Of a DNA stretch of 20,122 nucleotides, positions 14,275 through 20,122 are shown in pieces. The notes under the pieces were generated by a model. The model was not told where the DNA came from. It made no database searches and was given only the letters and a program-made list of their open reading frames with translations. Origin of the DNA: a virus; IMG/VR virus record IMGVR_UViG_3300006810_000558, positions 1 through 20,122 of that record; one strand, given 5' to 3'. Made by a program: the position numbers and the translations under genes. The number at the start of each line of letters is the position of its first letter. Positions within the stretch are counted from its first letter, which is position 1.

Positions 14275-16030
14275 ATTCAGTATCTGTGTTATAACTTGTA
14301 AACCCGCCTTCTTTTACAACGGTTAATACATTATTTACACGACCTACAAGTTCTTCCTTATGTGATATTAACATAATATTTTTGCTGGATTCTCTATGCA
14401 TTTTCTTTAAGATACCTAGAGCATTCTCTACACCCATGCTGTCCATACCACTATCAATAAGTTCATCTATACACATCAAGTTCATAGGCCTGTTAAGACT
14501 CTCGTAGATATCTCTGAAACTCCAACTTAGACCAAGTATAAGTCTATTACGTTCTCCTCTACTTAAATTATCAAAGTCTAAATCTCTACCGTATTCAGTA
14601 ATCTCTACACCTAGATCACTTGCAAATTTAACATCATGTGGTAGTCCTAATTTGTCTAAGTAATATGCCAATCTGTGATTTAAGTATGCTATGTTTTGGT
14701 CTATAATTCTTTTACGGATAAAACTGTCTTTACTAGTAAGCAATTTATATAAGAAATCCTGGTGTTCCTGTAAATGTGTAAGCTCATTCATTAGTTCAAA
14801 ACTAATTTCCTGTATGCCTGTAGACTTTAATCCTTCTATTTGTTCTATGTAGGGATTTACATCTAATGCCATTGTTTCTAAATTTGTTTGCATTGTTTCT
14901 ACATTATGTTTATGCTCTAATGCTTCTTCTAATGTATCATAATATACTTCTGGAACAGCAGGAATATCACCTAATTCATCTATCGCTCCACATGTTTTTA
15001 ACAGTTGTAACTCTAGATCATCATAGTATTCTTTTTCTGCTGTGATTTTTTCCTGTAGTTCTTCAGTGTATTCTTCATGTGTTTCTAAGTGTGCTGTATC
15101 TTGGCCACAAGCAGGACATACACCTTCTTTAGCACTTGATAAATTATTTTTTAGTTCGTCCAGTTTATTTTTACTGCGATCTGCACTATTGGTCAATCTT
15201 TTCTGATCTGCTTCTAAAGTATTCTTTTGTGCAACTTTATCTTTTATAATTGACAATAATTTATGATTTGCCAATTCTGTATCAATATCTATTCTTTCCA
15301 TGCGAATTATTTTTTCGCCTAATTCAATAAGTTTATCTTCCTTATTCTTTTCCCATGCTCTACTGCGACTTTCTATCTCGTTAATATTTTTTTCAATTCT
15401 TTTATTACTTTCTTCTACAGCATTTATTCTGATTTCCTCTTCTCTGATATTTTCTCTTGTATGCTTTTGTCTTTCTTTTAGTACTTCTGCCTTTTCAGAT
15501 AATTCTGTAATACCCAACAACTGTTCAATCATATCTCGTTGATCGTTGTTTTTCATAGCAAGAAAAGGTTCTGTATATGTGTTTAAGGCAATTAAATGCT
15601 TGAACATATTATGAGGAAAGCCAATGATCTTTTCTATTTCTTTTTGTGTTTCCCTGCTATCGCCTTGTTGTTCTTCATTAATTGCATCTTCACCATCTAT
15701 GTAAAATTTTAATACATTAGGTCGTCTGCCTCTTTCTATACGATAAGATTTACCCTCTATTTCAAACTCTACAGTGGTAATCATACCTTTACCGTTAGTT
15801 TTGTTTATTAGATTATCTTTTCTGATATTAGTTAAGGCATCTCCATAAAGAGCGTAACTTAATGCATTTATTATAGTAGTTTTACCAGTACCGTTTCTGC
15901 TACCGTCTCCGCCCATGTCTAAGTTATGACCTAATACAAGTGTAAGTTGGCAGTTGTCAAAATTAACTGCCTGTGTGTTGTTGCCAACACTCATAAAGTT
16001 CTTTGCTGATACGTTTTTAATCTTTAACAT
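14264..16030 (-). CDS. 46: Recombination nuclease ATPase subunit gp46 (Rad50/SbcC-like)
   Basis: This is the ATPase half of the gp46/gp47 complex, which resects DNA ends for T4-type recombination-dependent replication and helps degrade host DNA. All Rad50-type marks are visible in its 588 residues: Walker A GSRNGTGKTT (43-52), a coiled coil from about 175 to 300, the zinc hook CPAC (305-308) at the tip, the returning coil to about 440, the ABC signature LSRGE (489-493), Walker B LMCIDE (518-523) and the H-loop ISHKEE (555-560). T4 gp46 is 560 aa. The ATG overlaps the gp47 stop by one base. The protein appears complete and active. Confidence 0.96.
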   Translation of the reverse strand: MLKIKNVSAKNFMSVGNNTQAVNFDNCQLTLVLGHNLDMGGDGSRNGTGKTTIINALSYALYGDALTNIRKDNLINKTNGKGMITTVEFEIEGKSYRIERGRRPNVLKFYIDGEDAINEEQQGDSRETQKEIEKIIGFPHNMFKHLIALNTYTEPFLAMKNNDQRDMIEQLLGITELSEKAEVLKERQKHTRENIREEEIRINAVEESNKRIEKNINEIESRSRAWEKNKEDKLIELGEKIIRMERIDIDTELANHKLLSIIKDKVAQKNTLEADQKRLTNSADRSKNKLDELKNNLSSAKEGVCPACGQDTAHLETHEEYTEELQEKITAEKEYYDDLELQLLKTCGAIDELGDIPAVPEVYYDTLEEALEHKHNVETMQTNLETMALDVNPYIEQIEGLKSTGIQEISFELMNELTHLQEHQDFLYKLLTSKDSFIRKRIIDQNIAYLNHRLAYYLDKLGLPHDVKFASDLGVEITEYGRDLDFDNLSRGERNRLILGLSWSFRDIYESLNRPMNLMCIDELIDSGMDSMGVENALGILKKMHRESSKNIMLISHKEELVGRVNNVLTVVKEGGFTSYNTDTEYVN

Positions 16031-17046
16031 TATTGAGTTTCTATGCTGTTATAGATGTCTATTAAAACATCTTTATCTACTGTATTACTTTCTATTGTTT
16101 CTAATTGTTGTATAACAATTTGATCAACACTTTCAAAACTTATTTCACCGCCTTCATATTCCTCTTCTTCTTTTATAGGAATAAGTTGTAGTTCTCTAAC
16201 TTTATACTGTTCAGCCATTTTCTCTCTTATGAAGTTTGCTTCTTCATACGAAATACTAATGTCTAATTTCACTCTTGCATAAGTGTATTGGTCTAATAAG
16301 TTTGCATGGTCGTCTAATAATTGTTTAAGTGTAAACACTTTATACTTAGGACATTCTGCCCAATTAACATACAAAGGTTCTTCTCCCCATGTTAAGAACA
16401 TGGCGCCTCTTTCGTTATCATCTACATCTGCGTAATTATGTGGGAAAGCATTACCTATATAATGTATATTATTTTTAAACTGTCTTTTATGAAAATGCCC
16501 ACTAAACACATACTCTGGCCCACTTAACATTTTATCGTTAATGCCACCATGGTCTGGCATTTCTACCATCGCATTCATTTTAAAGTATGGTAATTCAAAA
16601 TGGCCAAACATGTATTTGCATTCCATTTTTTGTACTTGTTTGAATTCATCACCAACAAGCCAAGGAATAATCGCTACATCATCTTGTAAGAAATGTTCAT
16701 CCACCATTACAAAGTTAGACAAGTCTCTGGCATACTCGATGCTGTTTAATTCACGTTTGTCTTTATAGTATAAGTCGTGGTTGCCTGTTATAAAGTAAAC
16801 AGTTTCAAATGCATCATTTAATTTTTTAAAGTCTTGAATAGATGCATTCATTGTTGCAACACTAATACTTGCTCTGTGATGATTCCAATCGCCGAGGAAT
16901 ATACAAGTTTCTGCATTTCTGGCTTTTGCTTCTGCAATAAACCAGTCCACAAACCTGTGACAATCTTCTATATGTAAACGACTATTCTGCTTTAATCCGT
17001 AATGAATATCCGTAAAGCAGGCCGCTGTCTTAAACAGTTGCGCCAT
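16030..17046 (-). CDS. 47: Recombination nuclease subunit gp47 (Mre11/SbcD-like)
   Basis: This is the metallophosphoesterase nuclease partner of gp46. The five metal-binding motifs are present in order in 338 residues: DIHYG (13-17), GDWNHHR (52-58), GNHD (88-91), GHFE (148-151) and SGHFHKRQ (182-189). T4 gp47 is 339 aa, essentially the same length. The C-terminal third is acidic and should carry the gp46-binding cap. It lies 3 nt after gp55 and one base ahead of gp46, the T4 order 55-47-46, behind the same sigma-70-type promoter. All expected ligands are there, so it should be active. Confidence 0.96.
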   Translation of the reverse strand: MAQLFKTAACFTDIHYGLKQNSRLHIEDCHRFVDWFIAEAKARNAETCIFLGDWNHHRASISVATMNASIQDFKKLNDAFETVYFITGNHDLYYKDKRELNSIEYARDLSNFVMVDEHFLQDDVAIIPWLVGDEFKQVQKMECKYMFGHFELPYFKMNAMVEMPDHGGINDKMLSGPEYVFSGHFHKRQFKNNIHYIGNAFPHNYADVDDNERGAMFLTWGEEPLYVNWAECPKYKVFTLKQLLDDHANLLDQYTYARVKLDISISYEEANFIREKMAEQYKVRELQLIPIKEEEEYEGGEISFESVDQIVIQQLETIESNTVDKDVLIDIYNSIETQ

Positions 17047-17049
17047 AAA

Positions 17050-17910
17050 TTAGTCTTGTGTATCTTCTTGTTGTGCGGCCTCTCTGAGGACACGCATTTC
17101 TTCTTCATGTTGGATTTGTCTACCGTAACTTGGTAAATGTCCACTGTCGATTAGAATATCATCTCTAATCATCTGATTTCTTTTCTCTAAATTTAAAATT
17201 CTTGTAAAACTATTATTAACTGCGGCAGTATAATATGCAAACGGATTATCTGATTTTGCTTCATTAAATTGTAATCCAATTTGCGATAATTGAACTAATG
17301 CCTGACCTCTCATTTCGTCAACATAAGTATATCCTCTCCAGTTTGATCTGTGTGAATAACGTTCAACTAGTTTTAGGAACATAGTTCCCAATTTGTTTGT
17401 AATCCTTCCATGATCTACAGAGAACTCACCATTACTTAAACTACCTTGCCAATGACTTCTTGCAACTTCTTTTAATTCACCGCCTATGTAAGCATAATGT
17501 TTAAAGGGAGGAAAGTTTACTTTTGCTTTAGTTTCTGACTCGTTTCTAGGATTCTTTTTTCTACCAGGTTCTTGAGGTATATGATCCATATCCATAACTC
17601 TAAAAACTAAATCTTCTTTGTCTATGCTTTTAGGATCTATTGCAAATTCTTTTTGTTTAGGTTTATTCTTGTAATCTTTAGGGTCATGTAATGCCATTGC
17701 GGCTTGGTACCCTGCTGATTGTATTTGTGCCGCTCTGTTTTCTCTAGCAACCTTTATACTGTTTCTATTGATTTTATTAACATCTTCTAAAATTACGTCA
17801 AAACCTGCGTATTTGTCGTCTGCTACATAACAGTAAGTCATCTTACTTTTGTGTATTTCTTTTAGAATGTCTTTGTTGTTAAGATAATTAACCTTTTTAG
17901 GCTGTGCCAT
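17050..17910 (-). CDS. 55: Late-gene sigma factor gp55
   Basis: gp55 directs host RNA polymerase to late promoters. The sigma region 2-like core, with RSNWRGYTYVDEMRGQAL, NPFAYYTAAVNNSFTRIL and NLEKRN, spans residues about 175-245. The N-terminal NYLNNKDILKEI matches the T4 start (NNKELL). Between these lies an insertion of about 125 residues absent from T4 gp55 (185 aa), Lys- and Pro-rich with DHIPQEPGRKKNPRN. The C-terminus lacks the T4 sliding-clamp motif SLDFLYE. I place the start at the ATG at 17910 (286 aa), 7 nt below GAGGAG. A longer version would need TTG at 17925, inside that ribosome site. The gene heads the operon with gp47 and gp46. Confidence 0.9.
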   Translation of the reverse strand: MAQPKKVNYLNNKDILKEIHKSKMTYCYVADDKYAGFDVILEDVNKINRNSIKVARENRAAQIQSAGYQAAMALHDPKDYKNKPKQKEFAIDPKSIDKEDLVFRVMDMDHIPQEPGRKKNPRNESETKAKVNFPPFKHYAYIGGELKEVARSHWQGSLSNGEFSVDHGRITNKLGTMFLKLVERYSHRSNWRGYTYVDEMRGQALVQLSQIGLQFNEAKSDNPFAYYTAAVNNSFTRILNLEKRNQMIRDDILIDSGHLPSYGRQIQHEEEMRVLREAAQQEDTQD

Positions 17911-17917
17911 TATAACT

Positions 17918-17923
17918 CTCCTC
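17918..17923 (-). promoter_or_regulatory. Ribosome binding site that fixes the gp55 start
   Basis: GAGGAG lies 7 nt before ATG 17910. The upstream in-frame TTG overlaps this site and has no ribosome site of its own, so the ATG is preferred. Confidence 0.8.
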
Positions 17924-17950
17924 AAAATTATCGTTCATTTATATTGTGTT

Positions 17951-17978
17951 ATTATACACAGTTCCTGTGCATTGTCAA
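17951..17978 (-). promoter_or_regulatory. Consensus sigma-70 early promoter for gp55-gp47-gp46
   Basis: On the minus strand a perfect TTGACA (17978-17973) and a perfect TATAAT (17956-17951) are separated by 16 nt. The spacer holds an inverted repeat, CACAG GAA CTGTG, that could be a repressor operator. The leader to the gp55 ATG would be about 35 nt. Unmodified host polymerase could read this promoter straight after infection. Confidence 0.85.
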
Positions 17979-17982
17979 TAAG

Positions 17983-17990
17983 TATTTATA
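17983..17990 (-). promoter_or_regulatory. Late promoter upstream of gp55 (exact T4 octamer)
   Basis: The minus strand reads TATAAATA, the exact T4 late consensus, just upstream of the sigma-70 -35 box. The start point would fall in or next to that -35 box. It would let gp55 drive its own operon late in infection. Confidence 0.55.
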
Positions 17991-18025
17991 GAAACTGGCA
18001 AATTAAAACTTGTTTTAATGAATAC

Positions 18026-18033
18026 GATAAATA
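18026..18033 (+). promoter_or_regulatory. T4-type late promoter for gp48-gp53
   Basis: The plus strand reads GATAAATA 20 nt before the chosen gp48 ATG. A transcript starting about 6 nt later would have a leader of roughly 15 nt containing just the ribosome site, as at many T4 late genes. Confidence 0.75.
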
Positions 18034-18042
18034 GTTACATAC

Positions 18043-18048
18043 AAGGAG
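18043..18048 (+). promoter_or_regulatory. Ribosome binding site that fixes the gp48 start
   Basis: AAGGAG is followed after 5 nt by ATG 18054. An in-frame ATG at 18018 lies upstream of the late promoter octamer, so it would not be in the late transcript. Confidence 0.85.
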
Positions 18049-18053
18049 ATTTA

Positions 18054-18983
18054 ATGCCAAGCGGAAAAGATTACTTAAAAGGATTAATAGGCGGTGTAGG
18101 TAATAACCTATTAGGCAAAATACCGGGCGGAACAACAGTTACAGGTGCAATATTAGGCGGATTGTCTGATGCAGATTTTTATTCATTCTTTTATGATGGT
18201 AATGCCGGTCCTAGTAGGAATCCAGGTAGTAATTTGCTTTTTGGTGCTAGGCAATTAAGTGAGCAACAATTAAAACAACAGTTGGGCCAGCAAAGTAATC
18301 AGGCCGCAAGTTCAACAGCAATTAATCCAAGTGAAGGACAAGGATTTACATCAAACTTTGATTGGAGAGCGAGACTAAGACCAAAGGCCGGAGGTGCTAA
18401 AAGATTTTACGGAGAAGACAAAAACTCTGTTATGCAACCTATTAAGTCATCAGGCGGTTTAGTTTGGCAGTACACTCCACAAATTTATGTATCGGCATCT
18501 GCAGAATATGATCAACAACAGATGCAGGGGATGAATTATCCTATTAATACGTATCAAATGTCAACACCACCTAGATTAACAGTAGTATCGACATTCTCAG
18601 TTAATAATATAGACGAGGGCAGGTATTTTGTGGGATTGATGCAATTTGCCAGAGTAGTAACTAAATCTTTTTATGGTGATCAATCGGTTGCTAACGGAAC
18701 ATTTGGTACCCCGCCTCCTGTAATGTTATTTGAATATTTAGGTGATCACGGATTTAACAAAGTTCCTGTAGTTGTATTGTCTTATTCAATTGAACTACCG
18801 CCCGATGTTGATTATGTTCCTGTAGAAATAAAAGTAGGTAACGAAAATACTACAACGTATGTACCAACAACTTCCACAGTTACTTTTGATTTATACCCAA
18901 CTTACATACCACATAAATTGCGTAAAAACTTTAATCTCGATACATTGAGAAATGGCAAAGCATACAAGGACGGATATATTTAA
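18054..18983 (+). CDS. 48: Baseplate tail-tube cap protein gp48
   Basis: gp48 sits on the baseplate hub and, with gp54, starts tail-tube polymerisation. With the start at ATG 18054 it has 309 residues (T4: 364), beginning MPSGKDYLKGLIGG. A Gly-rich N-terminal part and a Gln-rich helix (residues about 68-90) precede the tube-like beta domain. That domain has WQYTPQIYVSASAEYD, YQMSTPPRLTVVSTFSVNN, YFVGLMQFARVVTKSFYG and PPVMLFEYLGDHGFNKVPVV in the second half, characteristic of the marine family. The upstream in-frame ATG at 18018 is rejected because the late promoter lies between the two ATGs. The stop overlaps gp53 by one base. The operon is divergent from the gp55 operon. Confidence 0.88.
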   Translation: MPSGKDYLKGLIGGVGNNLLGKIPGGTTVTGAILGGLSDADFYSFFYDGNAGPSRNPGSNLLFGARQLSEQQLKQQLGQQSNQAASSTAINPSEGQGFTSNFDWRARLRPKAGGAKRFYGEDKNSVMQPIKSSGGLVWQYTPQIYVSASAEYDQQQMQGMNYPINTYQMSTPPRLTVVSTFSVNNIDEGRYFVGLMQFARVVTKSFYGDQSVANGTFGTPPPVMLFEYLGDHGFNKVPVVVLSYSIELPPDVDYVPVEIKVGNENTTTYVPTTSTVTFDLYPTYIPHKLRKNFNLDTLRNGKAYKDGYI

Positions 18984-19282
18984 TGGCAGATTTTCATAGA
19001 AGTGATAGTTTTTTAAGAAATGCAGGAACATTTGAAGGATTTCTGGATATAAATACCTTACCTAAAATACCAACAGATTCTTACGAAATAGATTTTAAAA
19101 TCAAAGATGCACATGTAGGTAGACCGGATATTTTAGCAAATGAATTATATGGTACTCCCAGACTATGGTGGGTATTCGCACTTAAGAATCCTGATATAAT
19201 TAAAGACCCTCTCAATGATTTCAAAGCAGGAGTTGTAATAAAAATACCATCGCCGGAAACAGTCAAAAATATGATGGGCTAA
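18983..19282 (+). CDS. 53: Baseplate wedge protein gp53 (short form)
   Basis: gp53 locks neighbouring wedges around the hub of T4-type baseplates. This 99-residue version carries the family mark: RPDILANELYGTPRLWWVFA (residues about 48-67), a short loop NPDIIKDPLNDF, then VVIKIPSPETV. This is the LysM-like fold shared by T4 gp53 and small baseplate proteins of other contractile systems. T4 gp53 is 196 aa, so the C-terminal half seen in T4 is absent, as I believe is common in marine relatives. The ATG overlaps the gp48 stop (TAATG), so the two should be made together. Confidence 0.85.
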   Translation: MADFHRSDSFLRNAGTFEGFLDINTLPKIPTDSYEIDFKIKDAHVGRPDILANELYGTPRLWWVFALKNPDIIKDPLNDFKAGVVIKIPSPETVKNMMG

Positions 19283-19284
19283 AA

Positions 19285-20122
19285 ATGGCAGGAACAAACA
19301 CAACTAAAAACGGATACCTAGGTGATATACCAACTAATCCCTTAGACAATTTTGATAATGTTACATATAACATAAAGTTATATATGATACCGCCTGTAGA
19401 AGATCAAACAGAAGTTAGAAGCGATGATACCGAAGGAGAACCAAGAACAACCACAGGAGGAGAAGTTACATCTAAGGGCGGATTCTTAAATGGCGCCTAT
19501 TCGGCTAAACCGGAAAATACTGTAGTACTAGCACAAACAGGCGTAACCGGAACACTTATAGATGATGTTGAAATAATGTCAGTTCCTAGTGGCACCGGTG
19601 GCAAAATCACAAAAACTATTGATTGCACTATAAAACAACCAGGTGCGGCTAACTTTTTTGATATGATAGTATTAGGTAGACGTAGACTGGGTATACCAGC
19701 CAATTCTGCCAGAGGTGTAGACGGAGCACCCTTCTTTTTTGAAATTAATTTTCAAGGGTACGAAGATGATATAAATGATCACGATAACGGTGGGCAAATT
19801 AAGGACATAGCAGGACCTTACAGGTTCAAGGTACTTTTAAAAACAGCAACTTTTGAACTTAATAGTACTGGCACCTCATACGATTTAACATTTGCTGTAG
19901 CAGATGAAATTGCATATACCGATGCAAATTATAAAATTCCAACAACAATGACCACAATAGGTGAAACAATAGATGAGCATATAGATAGTTTAGTTACACA
20001 ATGGAACCACTATATACAAAGAACATCTGCAGAATCAAAAGATACTATAGATGAAATAGTATTTAAAAAGGAAAATATAACAGGTTCCGGCCAAACAATT
20101 ATTAAAGATCAGACATTACAAA
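19285..20122 (+). CDS. Virion structural protein, probably baseplate (3' end beyond window)
   Basis: The ATG lies 2 nt after the gp53 stop, and the frame is open for 279 codons to the right edge. It starts MAGTNTTKNGYLGDIPTNPL. Features are DNFDNVTYNIKLYMIP (residues about 22-37), an acidic Thr/Gly loop (about 40-60), a beta-rich domain with VLAQTGVTGTLIDDVEIMS, FEINFQGYED and YRFKVLLKTATFELNSTGTS, then a helix (TIGETIDEHIDSLVTQWNHY). There is no signal peptide or membrane segment. I do not recognise the family with certainty. Its place after gp48 and gp53 and its beta-rich makeup point to a baseplate hub or other virion protein. The ribosome site is weak, so coupling to gp53 is likely. Confidence 0.75.
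   Translation, partial: MAGTNTTKNGYLGDIPTNPLDNFDNVTYNIKLYMIPPVEDQTEVRSDDTEGEPRTTTGGEVTSKGGFLNGAYSAKPENTVVLAQTGVTGTLIDDVEIMSVPSGTGGKITKTIDCTIKQPGAANFFDMIVLGRRRLGIPANSARGVDGAPFFFEINFQGYEDDINDHDNGGQIKDIAGPYRFKVLLKTATFELNSTGTSYDLTFAVADEIAYTDANYKIPTTMTTIGETIDEHIDSLVTQWNHYIQRTSAESKDTIDEIVFKKENITGSGQTIIKDQTLQ

Noticed and set aside
17911-17925. TTG start adding five residues to gp55
   Set aside because: The TTG overlaps the GAGGAG ribosome site used by ATG 17910.
18018-18053. Longer gp48 start at ATG 18018 (adds 12 residues)
   Set aside because: The late promoter GATAAATA lies between this ATG and the next one, which has a good AAGGAG site. The longer form would not be in the late transcript.
19048-19055. 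TATAAATA on the plus strand inside gp53
   Set aside because: It is an exact late octamer, but it lies within coding sequence 230 nt before the next gene, in codons that fit the protein. A chance match is likely in an AT-rich genome.

Overview
The window is a late structural segment of a T4-like (T4 superfamily) contractile-tailed phage genome. The best fit is a marine relative of the cyanophage/pelagiphage T4-likes. It is AT-rich and tightly packed, with RBS-led or 1-nt-overlapping (TAATG) genes. The T4 core genes are all of the marine flavour: portal gp20, prohead protease gp21, scaffold gp22, capsid gp23, baseplate hub gp26-like, gp48, gp53, sigma factor gp55 and recombination nuclease gp46/gp47. 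No photosynthesis or other auxiliary genes are present, so the host cannot be named.

Layout. Positions 1-3004 (minus) hold a long repetitive tail-fibre gene that runs off the left edge and carries one frameshift near 2012-2039. Positions 3128-8996 (minus) form the head operon in the order gp20, a 69-aa protein, an acidic core protein, gp21, gp22, gp23. A GATAAATA late promoter stands before gp20 and a strong rho-independent terminator follows gp23. Positions 9064-11400 (minus) are a probable tape-measure protein. Positions 11498-12992 (plus) are the gp26-like hub/chaperone protein, a -1-frame extension without a start codon that is probably reached by programmed frameshifting, and a GIY-YIG protein. 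Positions 12993-13468 hold no gene but are G+C-rich and full of inverted repeats, so a structured RNA is likely. Positions 13486-17910 (minus) are gp55, gp47, gp46 and an unknown protein, behind a perfect host-type sigma-70 promoter and ending in a terminator. Positions 18054-20122 (plus) are gp48, gp53 and the start of another virion protein.

How it works together. The gp55 operon can be read early by unmodified host polymerase. It supplies the late sigma factor, together with the gp46/47 nuclease that in T4 feeds recombination-dependent replication. gp55 would then activate the GATAAATA/TATAAATA promoters placed before gp20, the tail fibre, the tape measure, gp26 and gp48. These make the prohead (portal, core, protease, shell), the tail length ruler with its probable chaperone, the tube cap and baseplate, and the host-binding fibre.

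The points most worth a second look are the probable -1 frameshift in the gp26-like chaperone gene next to the tape measure, the unassigned structured RNA at 12993-13468, the facing late promoters at 11435-11472, the large insertion in gp55, and the tail-fibre frameshift.
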